Below are positions 1-7,883 of a stretch of 64,000 bases of DNA, piece by piece (position 1 is the first letter of the stretch; the number at the start of each line of letters is the position of its first letter). Source of the stretch: JBNKVT01 sp050299335 (lineage in GTDB: Bacteria; Pseudomonadota; Alphaproteobacteria; Rhodobacterales; Rhodobacteraceae); contig JBNKVT010000034.1 in assembly GCA_050299335.1 (NCBI GenBank), forward strand, positions 1-64,000, read 5' to 3'. The position numbers and the translations under genes were made by a program. The notes below the pieces were generated by a model. That model worked only from the letters and a program-made list of their open reading frames with translations. It did not search any database and was not told the origin of the DNA.

Positions 1-228
1 ACCCATCCGAGGGGCGGGCGCGTTGCTGACACAAGCTGAGAGCGGCCCGCTCGGAAGTGACTGCGCCATAAAGTGGTCCGCAGAGAAGCCCGGACAGCGC
101 CCACCCTGGGTCGGGCCTGGCCCTCATTTCGAAGTCCCGGCGGGGCAGGGCAGGTTTCGGGAAGGTACAGGATCAGGGCGGGCAACATGTACGCGAAAGA
201 GACAGTACTTTCATATGCGATAGCCCAG
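1..228. repeat. R1 dispersed structured repeat, copy A (truncated by window edge)
   Basis: This gene-free stretch matches 44471-44631, 44788-44947 and 58402-58562 closely. Shared landmarks are GCGGGCGCGTTGCTG, GACTGCGCCATAAAG and CAGCGCCCACCCTGGGTCGG. The tail (CGGGGCAGGGCAGG, then TTCATATGCGATA at 212-224) is shared with the 58 kb copy. Short reading frames across it give similar peptides only because the DNA is conserved. The core can fold: GGGCGGGCGC pairs with GCGCCCACCC, and CTGCG pairs with CGCAG around CCATAAAGTGG. Role unknown; a structured RNA or a miniature mobile element are both possible. Confidence 0.75.
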
Positions 229-450
229 CAGGGGGAGGGCGGGATTGGCCCGGTGCTGGTCGCACCGTGCCGGGTGGTGAGCGGCGTTGGATGGGGGATT
301 GCTGGAGGCTCTATGGAGTGGAATTGGTATGTGGGGGTGAGGCGCGGGTCCGGTTGGCGGGTTCGAGACCGCTATAGGCGTTGGCCGCCCCGCTGGGAGA
401 GCGGATTGGGCAGTGGCGCCACAGCAAGAAGCGCGACGGGCACAGCGCGC
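229..450. other. Gene-free stretch with an inverted partial R1 head
   Basis: Positions about 245-290 contain GGTGCTGGTCGCACCGTGC, the reverse complement of the R1 head (CACGGTGCGACCAGCACC), placed directly after the tail of copy A. The rest, up to the end of the marR gene, shows no recognisable gene. Confidence 0.5.
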
Positions 451-897
451 TCAGCCTTCCTGCGCCAGGATCGAGCGCACCTGCCTAAGCAGGCGCAGCA
501 GGTCCCGCGTCCGCTCCGGCCCCATGCCGCCCATCACGTCGTCAAAGACCGGCGCGATCGCCTCCACCGCCGCGTCCCGCGCCGCCAGCCCGGCGGGCGA
601 GATGGTGGCAATCTTGCGCCGCGCGTCTTCCCAGTCCGGCCGCACATGCACGAAACCCGCCCGCTGCAGCTTGCCCAGCGTGTTCGTCATCGCCCCCTTG
701 GTCAGGTTCAGCGCCCGTGCGAGCTGCGCCGGGGTCCGCTCGGTCCCGGGCCGGGCCAGAAGGTTCAGGACGGCGAAATGCGACACTTCCATGCCGCGCG
801 GCAGCACCCGGCCCAGCCGGCCCTTCGACAACTGGTCGATGGTCGCGATCTCGGAAAAGATCACGATGGCCAGCGGATCCGGTACCGTCTCGTTCAT
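451..897 (-). CDS. MarR family transcriptional regulator
   Basis: A 148-residue winged-helix protein. The pattern HFAVLNLLARPG then TPAQLARALNLTKGAMTNTLGKL (recognition helix about residues 55-78), followed by a basic wing (RPDWEDARRKIATIS) and a C-terminal helical dimer region, is typical of MarR regulators, which usually repress neighbouring genes and respond to small ligands. Its ATG overlaps the stop of the upstream nitrilase gene by 4 nt (ATGA), so it is probably the last gene of the comF-grxC-amidase-marR transcript. Ligand and targets cannot be read from sequence. Confidence 0.9.
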   Translation of the reverse strand: MNETVPDPLAIVIFSEIATIDQLSKGRLGRVLPRGMEVSHFAVLNLLARPGTERTPAQLARALNLTKGAMTNTLGKLQRAGFVHVRPDWEDARRKIATISPAGLAARDAAVEAIAPVFDDVMGGMGPERTRDLLRLLRQVRSILAQEG

Positions 898-1709
898 GGT
901 CCCGCAAACTCCCTGTCATGGCCAAGGCTCGGAATCCGGGCACGGGCCCTGGTGACCGCTTCGAGGTCGAGATCGACCAGCGTCACCCCCGGCGCCTCGC
1001 CGCAATCGGCGATCACCGCCCCCCAGGGATCGACCGCCAGCGTATGGCCCCAGCTTCGCCGCCCCGAGCGGTCATGCCCCCCGGTCTGCGCCGGTGCCAG
1101 CACATAGGCCCCGCATTCGATCGCCCGCGCTCTGAGCAGCACCTCCCAATGCGCCGCCCCCGTGGGCCGGGTGAAGGCGGCGGGCACCGTCAGGATCTCC
1201 GCTCCCGCCTGTGCCAGGGCCCGGTAGAGCCGCGGAAACCTCAGATCATAGCACACCGTCAACCCGATCCGCCCCAGCGGCGTGTCGGCCAGCACCGCCC
1301 GGTCCCCGGGCCGGAACCCGGCCGATTCGCGGTAGCTCTCGCCGCCTTCCAGATCGACATCGAACATATGGATCTTGTCATAACGCGCCCGGACCGCCCC
1401 GTCCGGCGCGATCAGGAAAGAGCGGTTGGCAAACCGCTCTTCGCGCGTCTTCAGCGCCAGCGAGCCGATCAGCAGCCAGATCCCCAGCTCCGCCGCCACC
1501 TCCCGCAGCCGTGCCAGCGTCAGGTCGTCCGCCTCCTGCCGCAGCACCGCCCGCTGGTGCGCCCGGCTGGTCGAGACGCAATTGGTCACCTCGGGCGTCA
1601 GCACCAGAGCCGCGTCCTGGCTCGCCGCCGCGCGCAGCAGCGCCTCGGTGTCGCGAAGATTTGCGACGGGATCGTCGGATGAATTGAGCTGCACCAGCCC
1701 CGCCTTCAT
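894..1709 (-). CDS. Carbon-nitrogen hydrolase (nitrilase superfamily, Nit-type amidase)
   Basis: This 271-residue protein has the Glu-Lys-Cys triad of the nitrilase superfamily: E40 in LTPEV, K112 in YDKIHMFD and C153 in GLTVCYDLRFPRLYR. The YDKIHMFDVD stretch resembles the Nit1/Nit2 branch, whose members are omega-amidases or deaminated-glutathione amidases (repair of side products). It lies in a minus-strand run after comF and grxC. The grxC neighbour fits a glutathione-related repair role, but that is inference. The start at 1709 is an ATG behind a purine-rich GGGGGGATGCGGG stretch. Confidence 0.88.
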   Translation of the reverse strand: MKAGLVQLNSSDDPVANLRDTEALLRAAASQDAALVLTPEVTNCVSTSRAHQRAVLRQEADDLTLARLREVAAELGIWLLIGSLALKTREERFANRSFLIAPDGAVRARYDKIHMFDVDLEGGESYRESAGFRPGDRAVLADTPLGRIGLTVCYDLRFPRLYRALAQAGAEILTVPAAFTRPTGAAHWEVLLRARAIECGAYVLAPAQTGGHDRSGRRSWGHTLAVDPWGAVIADCGEAPGVTLVDLDLEAVTRARARIPSLGHDREFAGP

Positions 1710-1764
1710 CCCGCATCCCCCCTTTCTTCTTGCCTCTAGTTTGCCAGTCGGCGGATATCGGCGC

Positions 1765-2022
1765 CTAATCGGCCAGCATCATGTCCAGCTTGCCCGCATA
1801 TTCGAGATCGAACATATCGTCACAGCCGCCGATATGCGTCCCCCCGATGAAAATCTGCGGCACCGTCCGCCCGCCCTGCGAGCGCTTTTCCATCTCCGCC
1901 CGTTTCCCGGGATCGCGCATCACGTCGATCTCGGTAAAACCCACGCCCTTGCCGGCCAGCAACCGCTTGGCCGCCGCGCAATAGCCGCAAATCGGCGTGG
2001 TATAGATTTCAACCTCTTTCAT
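1765..2022 (-). CDS. grxC: Glutaredoxin 3 (GrxC)
   Basis: An 85-residue thioredoxin-fold protein with the dithiol active site C12-G-Y-C15 after a YTTP strand. It also has the cis-proline segment RTVPQIFIGG and the glutathione-binding GGCDD. Length and motifs fit bacterial GrxC, a cytosolic glutathione-dependent disulfide reductase. It sits between comF (45 nt upstream) and the nitrilase gene (55 nt downstream) on the same strand, an order I associate with alphaproteobacteria. Confidence 0.95.
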   Translation of the reverse strand: MKEVEIYTTPICGYCAAAKRLLAGKGVGFTEIDVMRDPGKRAEMEKRSQGGRTVPQIFIGGTHIGGCDDMFDLEYAGKLDMMLAD

Positions 2023-2067
2023 CGGGCCGTCCCAATCGTCGCTTTCCCATAGCTCATACGCCCCGGA

Positions 2068-2793
2068 TCATCGTCGCGCAACTCGCGCCAGCACCAGCAC
2101 GTTCACGTTGCGGGCGCCCGCCTGCCTGAGCGCCTCCGCGCAGCCCGACAGCGTCGCGCCCGAAGTCAGCACGTCATCGACCAGCAGCACCGTGCGGTCC
2201 CGCACCGCCGGGACGCGGCGCTCCCGGACCGCAAAGGCGTCGCGCTGGTTGTCAAAGCGTTCCTCCCGGTCCATCCCGTCCTGTAACCGCGTCGCCCGCG
2301 TCCGGACCAGCAGGTCCGGTACCAGCACCGCCTTGCCCGAGATCGCCCGCTGCCGCGCCAGTTCGGCAGCCTGGTTGAACTGCCGCCGCACCAGCCGCGA
2401 CCAGTGAAGCGGCACCGGAGCAACCACCTCGGCTTCCGCGATCAGGTCACGGCCCGCCCGCGCCATCCACCGCGCCAGGGGCTTGGCGAGGTCCAGCCGG
2501 TCGCCATGTTTCAGCGCCAGCGCCACCCGCCGCCCGGTTCCGTCATATAGCACCGCTGCCGCGCCGCGATCCCAGGCCGGTGGAGCGTGCAGACAGCCGT
2601 CGCAATGGACGTCCCCGTCCTCCTCGCCGTCGAGCGGAATGCCGCATTTGGCGCAGGTGAGCCCCGAGATGAAGGGCGTTTTCGCCCAGCAGGACCCGCA
2701 GAGACCCTGCGCCGCGCCGGTCGGTTCGCCGCAGGCGGCGCATTGCGGCGGGTAGATCGTGTTTAGGACCGTGTCGATCAGCGGATGGCCCAT
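2068..2793 (-). CDS. comF: ComF family phosphoribosyltransferase-like protein
   Basis: The 241-residue protein begins at MGHPLIDTVL. It has an N-terminal zinc-ribbon cysteine set (CAACGEP, CGSCW, CAKCG, CDGC; residues about 18-70) and a C-terminal phosphoribosyltransferase fold with the PRPP loop VLLVDDVLTSGATL. ComF proteins are linked to DNA uptake in competent bacteria, but the biochemical role in alphaproteobacteria is uncertain. The frame stays open well upstream, but the ATG at 2793 starts the conserved part and leaves a 48-nt divergent gap to the methyltransferase gene at 2842. First gene of the comF-grxC run. Confidence 0.9.
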   Translation of the reverse strand: MGHPLIDTVLNTIYPPQCAACGEPTGAAQGLCGSCWAKTPFISGLTCAKCGIPLDGEEDGDVHCDGCLHAPPAWDRGAAAVLYDGTGRRVALALKHGDRLDLAKPLARWMARAGRDLIAEAEVVAPVPLHWSRLVRRQFNQAAELARQRAISGKAVLVPDLLVRTRATRLQDGMDREERFDNQRDAFAVRERRVPAVRDRTVLLVDDVLTSGATLSGCAEALRQAGARNVNVLVLARVARR

Positions 2794-2841
2794 GGCCTGT
2801 TTCCTCTTGCAAAACGCGCGCAATCGCGGAAGGGAAGGCCC

Positions 2842-3687
2842 ATGCAGCCCGCCCGCCCGCCAGAGCTTTTCGACCGCGACCTCCTCGTGCAGCGCCGCCG
2901 CCGCGCCGCAAGAGCGCCCGTCGACTTCCTGTGGCGCGAGATCGCCGATCAGCTGCAGGAAAGACTCACCGAGGTTAACAGGCGCTTTACGCGCCCCGCG
3001 CTTGTCGGCCCGGTCCCCCCCGAGTTCGCGCGTATCGCCGGGATCGAGGCGCCGGTTCTGGCCGAGGACACTCCGACCCTCGCCCTCGGGCGCGGGGCCC
3101 ATGACCTCGTCCTCCACGCGTTTTCTCTGCATCACGCCAATGACCCGGTCGGCCAGTTGATCCAGTCCCGTCTCGCCCTGGCCGCCGACGGGCTCTTTGT
3201 CGGCATCCTCTTCACCGGCCGGACCCTCGCCGAGCTTCGCGCCGCTCTCGCCGAGGCCGAGACCGAGGTCACTGGCGGCCTGTCGCCCCGCGTCGCACCG
3301 ATGGGCGATATCCGCGACCTCGGCAGCCTCCTGCAACGCGCCGGCTTCGCCCTGCCGGTGGCCGACACCATCCTTCTGACGGTGACCTACGAAACCCCCC
3401 TCCACCTGATGCGCGACCTCCGGGGGATGGGTGAAACCAACGTCATGCACGCCAGACGCCGCACCCCCATGCCCCGCCGGCTGCTGGAGAGGGCTTGCGA
3501 AATCTACACCCGGCATTACCTCACCGACACGGGCCGGATCCGCGCCAGCTTCGAGATCGCCTTCCTCACCGGCTGGGCCCCTGCCGCGACCCAGCCGCAA
3601 CCGCTCCGCCCCGGCTCGGCCCGCATGCGGCTCGCCGACGCGCTCGGCACCGACGAGACCAGACTCCGCGAGGACGACAATGGGTAA
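2842..3687 (+). CDS. SAM-methyltransferase-like protein (BioC/NDUFAF5-type), degenerate SAM loop
   Basis: This 281-residue protein resembles the bacterial counterparts of NDUFAF5: FDRDLLVQRRRRAAR at the N-terminus, FSLHHANDPVGQL, then DGLFVGILFTGRTLAELR, and a C-terminal DTGRIRASFEIAFLTGWAP. The glycine-rich motif I that binds S-adenosylmethionine (normally LDLGCGxG) is not recognisable; that region reads ALVGPVPPEFARIAG, so catalysis is uncertain. The ATG at 2842 follows an AGGGAAGG ribosome site. The stop overlaps hemH by 8 nt. Confidence 0.78.
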   Translation: MQPARPPELFDRDLLVQRRRRAARAPVDFLWREIADQLQERLTEVNRRFTRPALVGPVPPEFARIAGIEAPVLAEDTPTLALGRGAHDLVLHAFSLHHANDPVGQLIQSRLALAADGLFVGILFTGRTLAELRAALAEAETEVTGGLSPRVAPMGDIRDLGSLLQRAGFALPVADTILLTVTYETPLHLMRDLRGMGETNVMHARRRTPMPRRLLERACEIYTRHYLTDTGRIRASFEIAFLTGWAPAATQPQPLRPGSARMRLADALGTDETRLREDDNG

Positions 3688-4771
3688 ACCCTATGCCACC
3701 GCCACCAGGACCCCCGTCACCCCCGGCCAGGACCGCCTCACCCATGCCCCATCCGACCACCCCAAGGTCCCCAGGGCCAAGACCGGCATCCTCCTGGCCA
3801 ATCTCGGCACGCCGGACGCCACCGACTACTGGTCGATGCGGCGCTATCTCAGCGAGTTCCTCTCCGACCGGCGGGTCATCGACTATCCCAAATGGAAATG
3901 GCAGCCGCTGCTGCAGCTGATCATCCTGTCCAGACGGCCGTTTTCCTCAGGCGCGGCCTATCGCGGCATCTGGAACACCGACAGGGACGAAAGCCCGCTC
4001 CTGACCACGACCCGCGCCCAGACCGACAAGCTGCGGATCGCGATGACCGAGAGATATGGCGACCGGGTCCAGGTCGAGTTCTGCATGCGCTACGGCAACC
4101 CCTCCACCCGTTCGGTCATCGAGCGCATGAAGGACGAAGGCTGCGAGCGCATCGTCTTCTTTCCGCTCTATCCGCAATATTCGGCCCCGACGACAGCGAC
4201 GGCCAACGACCAGGCCTTCCGCTCCCTGATGACCCTCAACTGGCAACCCGCGATCCGCACGGTTCCGGCCTATTACGACCACCCGCTCTATATCGACGCC
4301 CTCGCCCAACACGTCGAAACCGCCTATGCCGGGCTGGATGCACGCCCCGACCTTCTCGTGGCTTCCTATCACGGCATGCCAAAACGCTATCTCGAAGAGG
4401 GCGACCCCTATCACTGCCATTGTGCCGCCACCACGCGCCTTCTGCGTGAACGGCTCGGCTGGCCCGAAGACGAGGTCAAGATGACCTTCCAGTCCCAGTT
4501 CGGCCCCGAGGACTGGCTGCGGCCCTACACGGTCGAACATGTCGCCGAACTGGCGAAGGCGGGCCGGAAGAACATCGCCATCATCTCCCCCGCCTTCTCG
4601 TCCGACTGCGTCGAGACGCTGGAAGAGATCAATGAAGAGATCAAACACGCCTTCATCGGGTCCGGCGGCGAGAGCTTCACCTACATCCCCTGTCTCAACG
4701 ACAGCGATGCCCATATCGCGATGATGACCGCAATCCTCGAAACCGAGGCGGCAGGCTGGCTCGCCCCCTGA
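3680..4771 (+). CDS. hemH: Ferrochelatase (HemH)
   Basis: A 363-residue protein inserting Fe2+ into protoporphyrin IX, the last step of haem synthesis. Family marks: ILLANLGTPDATDYWSMRRYLSEFLSD at the N-terminus, FFPLYPQYSAPTTAT, the metal/proton-shuttle histidine segment SYHGMPKRYLEEGDPYHCHC, and the acidic CVETLEEINEE helix. It begins inside the end of the upstream methyltransferase-like gene (8-nt overlap), so the two are co-transcribed. An N-terminal extension of about 30 residues precedes the conserved core. It converges on the glycerate kinase gene across a 120-nt gap holding one R4 palindrome. Confidence 0.96.
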   Translation: MGKPYATATRTPVTPGQDRLTHAPSDHPKVPRAKTGILLANLGTPDATDYWSMRRYLSEFLSDRRVIDYPKWKWQPLLQLIILSRRPFSSGAAYRGIWNTDRDESPLLTTTRAQTDKLRIAMTERYGDRVQVEFCMRYGNPSTRSVIERMKDEGCERIVFFPLYPQYSAPTTATANDQAFRSLMTLNWQPAIRTVPAYYDHPLYIDALAQHVETAYAGLDARPDLLVASYHGMPKRYLEEGDPYHCHCAATTRLLRERLGWPEDEVKMTFQSQFGPEDWLRPYTVEHVAELAKAGRKNIAIISPAFSSDCVETLEEINEEIKHAFIGSGGESFTYIPCLNDSDAHIAMMTAILETEAAGWLAP

Positions 4772-4826
4772 TCTCGCGGGCGATGCCGGACGCAGCCCGC
4801 CGCGCATGATCGTCTCCCCCTTCGCC

Positions 4827-4851
4827 CGTAGGGTGCGTGATTTCACGCACC
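4827..4851. repeat. R4 palindromic repeat (GTAGGGTGCGTGA/TTTCACGCACC), copy 1
   Basis: A 25-nt unit containing the inverted repeat GGTGCGTGA-TTTCACGCACC. It recurs exactly at 7112-7136 and, inverted, at 7182-7206. It lies between the convergent hemH and glycerate kinase ends, where a hairpin could act in termination. Confidence 0.8.
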
Positions 4852-4891
4852 GCCCCCTTGAAACAGCATGCCTGCCACGTTCTGCCAAAGC

Positions 4892-6166
4892 CTATCCCGG
4901 CAGGATCAGCACCGCCCGGAAATCGTTGACATTGGTATGGGTCGGCCCGGTCACCACCTGACACCCGGCCGCCTCGAAGAACCCGTGCCCGTCATGCCGC
5001 GCCAGGCACCCCCGGAACAGCATCCCGTTGCGCTCCCCCGCCGCAAGAGTGTCCGGACCAATCACCGCCCCGGCTACCTCGGCCCCGCCATCGATCCCGT
5101 CCGTGTCGCAGGCGATCGCGTAGATCCCCTTTGCACCTTCCAGGACCTCCAACATCCCCATCAGAAACTCCACATTCCGTCCGCCGCTCCCCAGCCCCGG
5201 ATAGGGGCGTTTCGGCAGTGTCACCGTGGTCTCGCCGCCCGAGATCACCACCAGTGGCCGCTCTCCCCCCCGCCGCGCCTTCATCGCCAGCGCCTCGCGC
5301 CCCATGCGCGCCCCGACCTCCACCGCCTCGCCCTCGATCCGGTCCCCGAGATCGAACGCGTCGCACCCGGCAGCCCGCGCCACCTCCGCCGCCGCCGCCA
5401 GCGAGGCCGAAGCGGTGGCGATCACATGACACTCGGCCCGTGCCAGACGCGGGTCCCCGGGTTTCACGCTCTCGCCCAGCGCCGCCCCGAGCCGCTCCAG
5501 CAGATCCGCCTCCAGCCCCAGCCGCAGCCCTTGCAGCAGAAACCGCGCATCCGCGACGGTTGTCGCATCCCCCACCGTCGGCCCCGAGGAAATATCCGCC
5601 GGATCGTCCCCCGGCACATCCGAGATCACCAGCGTCACCACCCGCGCCGGATGCGCCGCCGCCGCCAGCCGTCCGCCATTGATCCGGCTGAGATGCCTGC
5701 GGATGCAGTTCATCTGCGAAATCCGCGCGCCCGAGGCCAGAAGCCCCTCGGTCAGCGCCGCCATCTCCGCCACGCTCACGCCATCACCCGGCAGGGTCAG
5801 CAGCGCCGAGCCGCCGCCCGAGATCAGCACGATGACCAGATCGACCTCTCCGGCCGCCTCCGCCAGCGCCAGGATCCGCGCCGAGGCAGCGGCTCCGGCC
5901 TCGTCCGGCAGCGGATGTCCCGCTTCCGCCACCTCGATCCTTTGGCACGGCACGCCATGGCCGTAGCGCGTCACAACCAGCCCCTCCAACGGCCCCTCCC
6001 ACTGCGCCTCGAGCGCGGCCGCCATCGCCGCGGCCCCCTTGCCGGCGCCGAGCACGATCGTCCGGCCCACGGGCGGCGCGGGCAGGAAATTCGGCACGAC
6101 ATGGGTCGGCCGGGCCACTTCCACGGCCCGCGCGAACATGTTCCGCAAGAGAAGCTCCGGGTTCAT
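4892..6166 (-). CDS. Glycerate 2-kinase (MOFRL family)
   Basis: A 424-residue protein of the DUF4147/MOFRL type, which phosphorylates D-glycerate to 2-phosphoglycerate. N-terminal features: VLGAGKGAAAMAAALE and VVTRYGHG. Middle: VLISGGGSALL. C-terminal MOFRL domain: GLGSGGRNVEF and the ACDTDGIDGG signature. It overlaps the SMP-30 gene by 4 nt (ATGA), so the pair is co-transcribed. This suggests a sugar-acid catabolic unit in which a lactonase product feeds toward glycerate; the exact substrate is inference. Confidence 0.92.
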   Translation of the reverse strand: MNPELLLRNMFARAVEVARPTHVVPNFLPAPPVGRTIVLGAGKGAAAMAAALEAQWEGPLEGLVVTRYGHGVPCQRIEVAEAGHPLPDEAGAAASARILALAEAAGEVDLVIVLISGGGSALLTLPGDGVSVAEMAALTEGLLASGARISQMNCIRRHLSRINGGRLAAAAHPARVVTLVISDVPGDDPADISSGPTVGDATTVADARFLLQGLRLGLEADLLERLGAALGESVKPGDPRLARAECHVIATASASLAAAAEVARAAGCDAFDLGDRIEGEAVEVGARMGREALAMKARRGGERPLVVISGGETTVTLPKRPYPGLGSGGRNVEFLMGMLEVLEGAKGIYAIACDTDGIDGGAEVAGAVIGPDTLAAGERNGMLFRGCLARHDGHGFFEAAGCQVVTGPTHTNVNDFRAVLILPG

Positions 6167-7023
6167 GCGACCTTGACCAGAGGCTCCTCAAGCCCCGCCA
6201 CCGCGATCCCGGCACCGAAGATACAGCCGGCATCCGGCTCGGCCGCGCGGTCCGCGTCGCTCATCCCCTCGCGAGCCGATGTGATCAGCAATCCCGTCAG
6301 ATCGGGCGTGAAGGCCGGGCAGGTCACCCGGCTCGCCGGCACCGCGATCTCGTCCAGCTGCCCGCCATTGGTTCCGATCCGGATCACCCTGGACCCGCCC
6401 CAAAGTGCCAGCCACATCGCGCCCTCGCTGTCGATCACCGCCCCGTCCGGCGATCCCGGCAGGCCGGTCCGATCATGGAAGATTTCCGCTCTGCCCACCG
6501 GCCAGCCTTCGTCGTCAAGCTGCCAGCGGAAGACCCGATCCAGCGCCGTATCGGCGAAATAGGCCGCCGAGCCGTCCGGCGCGAAGCAAATCGCATTGGG
6601 GATCGTCACCTTGTCGCGCAGCATCCGCAATTCGCCGCGATAATAGCGATAGATCGCCCCGGCCTCCGCCTCGGCCTTCTTTCCCATGGTCCCGATCCAG
6701 AACCCGCCCTGCCGGTCCGCGCGCCCGTCATTCGAGCGCGTCACCGGATTGTCCGCCTCCAGAGCCACGATGTCTTCCCGCGCACCTGTTTCGGGATCGA
6801 ACCATTCCAGCGCCCGGTCCGAAGCCAGCAGCAGCCGCCCGGTTCCCGTCCGGGCAAAGGCCGAGACATGGTTGGGGCTGTCCCAGCGCCGCCAGTCGCT
6901 GCCATCGGGTTTGCAGGCGTGGATGCGTTTGCCCTGAATATCGGCAAACCACAGCGTCTCCCCGTCGACCAGGGGCCCCTCGCCCAGTTGACAATCACAT
7001 TTCAGCACAAGCTCTGCCTGCAT
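6163..7023 (-). CDS. SMP-30/gluconolactonase family sugar lactone hydrolase
   Basis: This 286-residue six-bladed propeller protein carries the family metal-site segments: the N-terminal LGEGPLVDGETLWFADI (Glu ligand), the RSNDGRADRQGGFWIGTM loop, the PNAICFAPDG segment (Asn ligand) and SPDGAVIDSEGAMW (Asp ligand). These enzymes open aldonolactones with a divalent metal. First gene of the pair with glycerate kinase. Its upstream region carries the R4 inverted pair and a 16-nt palindrome. Confidence 0.9.
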   Translation of the reverse strand: MQAELVLKCDCQLGEGPLVDGETLWFADIQGKRIHACKPDGSDWRRWDSPNHVSAFARTGTGRLLLASDRALEWFDPETGAREDIVALEADNPVTRSNDGRADRQGGFWIGTMGKKAEAEAGAIYRYYRGELRMLRDKVTIPNAICFAPDGSAAYFADTALDRVFRWQLDDEGWPVGRAEIFHDRTGLPGSPDGAVIDSEGAMWLALWGGSRVIRIGTNGGQLDEIAVPASRVTCPAFTPDLTGLLITSAREGMSDADRAAEPDAGCIFGAGIAVAGLEEPLVKVA

Positions 7024-7111
7024 GGCGTTCTCCCGGAATGTCGTTCCGAAGGTTTGTGCCGGATCGGCACGAGGCCCGCAATGTCAATCGCGAGGCCCGG
7101 CCCGAGCCCCC

Positions 7112-7206
7112 CGTAGGGTGCGTGATTTCACGCACCATGCGTCACAGAAATTCGCGCGGCTTCGCCTCCCCGGGGGGGGGTGGTGCGTGAAATCACGCAC
7201 CCTACG
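7112..7206. repeat. R4 copies 2 and 3 in inverted orientation
   Basis: Arms 7112-7137 and 7181-7206 are perfect reverse complements of each other (26 nt each), and each arm is itself palindromic. A 43-nt GC-rich spacer with a run of nine G lies between. This can form one large stem-loop or two small ones, and resembles a small MITE-like unit. Confidence 0.8.
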
Positions 7207-7273
7207 GGACCTAACCGTGAATATGCACACAGTATTAACCTTTTTATCACTTAATATCAAGGCGATGGCGATT

Positions 7274-7289
7274 TTTGCACGCGTGCAAA
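7274..7289. promoter_or_regulatory. Palindrome TTTGCACGCGTGCAAA, site 1
   Basis: A perfect 16-nt palindrome preceded by CGATT. The same sequence with the same preceding CGATT occurs at 48053-48068, again next to AT-rich DNA. It could be a repressor operator for the lactonase promoter, but the second site is not obviously at a promoter, so function is open. Confidence 0.4.
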
Positions 7290-7297
7290 GGCGGCTT

Positions 7298-7765
7298 TCA
7301 CGCCCGCTCCACCGCGGCCGCGAAACAGCCCCGCCGGGCGTTGTGAAGCTGCAGGAATGCCACCTCCTCATCCTCGAACATCGCCTCCATGATCGGCCCG
7401 ATCTCCGTCCCCTCGGCAATTTCCGCATCCCGTATCATTCCCTCGGAATCATAGGCCCGGACCGCGATCAGCCGCGAGGCGATCACGTCGGGGATCTCTC
7501 CCATCTCCGGAAACACCGGCTCCGCTCCCTCCCGCACGAAGATCGCGTGGCGGGCCCGGTAGGGCGAGGCGAGCCCCATATGCTCGTGGTTCAAAAGCAG
7601 CATTGCCGCGCCCACCGGCGCATCCGCCAGCGACACCCGGCAGGGAAACCCGTGCGAAACATCCGCCACCAACCGTTTGACGCCCCTTTCGGCCAATTCC
7701 GTCTCCGGCAACCCGAAGAGCGGCCGGAACGGCGCGGGATCAAGGGGAACAATCCGAAAGCTCAT
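7298..7765 (-). CDS. DUF1203 domain protein
   Basis: A 155-residue protein that I recognise as the DUF1203 type from FRIVPLDPAPFRPLFGL, the CRVSLADAPVGAAMLLLNHEH core and the C-terminal FLQLHNARRGCFAA. The function is unknown. The ATG at 7765 (MSFRIV) has a good GGAGG site 5 nt upstream; an in-frame TTG 12 nt earlier is less likely. The gene is alone on its strand, ending before the lactonase promoter region. Confidence 0.82.
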   Translation of the reverse strand: MSFRIVPLDPAPFRPLFGLPETELAERGVKRLVADVSHGFPCRVSLADAPVGAAMLLLNHEHMGLASPYRARHAIFVREGAEPVFPEMGEIPDVIASRLIAVRAYDSEGMIRDAEIAEGTEIGPIMEAMFEDEEVAFLQLHNARRGCFAAAVERA

Positions 7766-7863
7766 CGCATCCTCCAATTCAGTGCCGGCCCATTTGCCAC
7801 CGTGCCGCCGCTCATGGCGACCCGAAGCCTGCGCATTCGATCCCGCTTGCGGGGCCCGGATAC

Positions 7864-7878
7864 GGTGATAATGTCACC
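7864..7878. promoter_or_regulatory. Possible operator GGTGATAATGTCACC before the GS-like gene
   Basis: An inverted repeat GGTGA-TAATG-TCACC ends 5 nt before the ATG at 7884, where a ribosome site would be expected and none is visible. A repressor bound here would block translation initiation or a very short leader. The gap to the divergent DUF1203 start is 118 nt, so a shared control region is possible. Confidence 0.45.
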
Positions 7879-7883
7879 TTATC

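Larger units (their letters stand above)
7024..7297. other. Intergenic region upstream of the lactonase gene, with R4 pair and palindrome
   Basis: The 274-nt gap between the 5-prime end of the lactonase gene (-) and the 3-prime end of the DUF1203 gene (-) should hold the lactonase promoter. It contains two inverted R4 copies (7112-7137 and 7181-7206) about 43 nt apart, an AT-rich stretch (7216-7260) and the palindrome at 7274-7289. No gene is seen. Confidence 0.7.

Noticed and set aside
23..223. Short frames across R1 with similar peptides (ESGPLG-x-DCAIK) in several copies as a small protein family
   Set aside because: Similarity follows from DNA conservation; start context differs among copies, tails diverge in frame, and RNA-type pairing explains the constraint better. 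Not fully excluded.
73..1107. 344-codon plus-strand frame at the left end
   Set aside because: Runs through an R1 repeat and antisense to marR and the amidase gene; product is low-complexity.
7216..7289. FNR- or Crp-type operator in the AT-rich stretch
   Set aside because: No TTGAT-N4-ATCAA or TGTGA-N6-TCACA match; only the unrelated GCACGCGTGC palindrome is clear.
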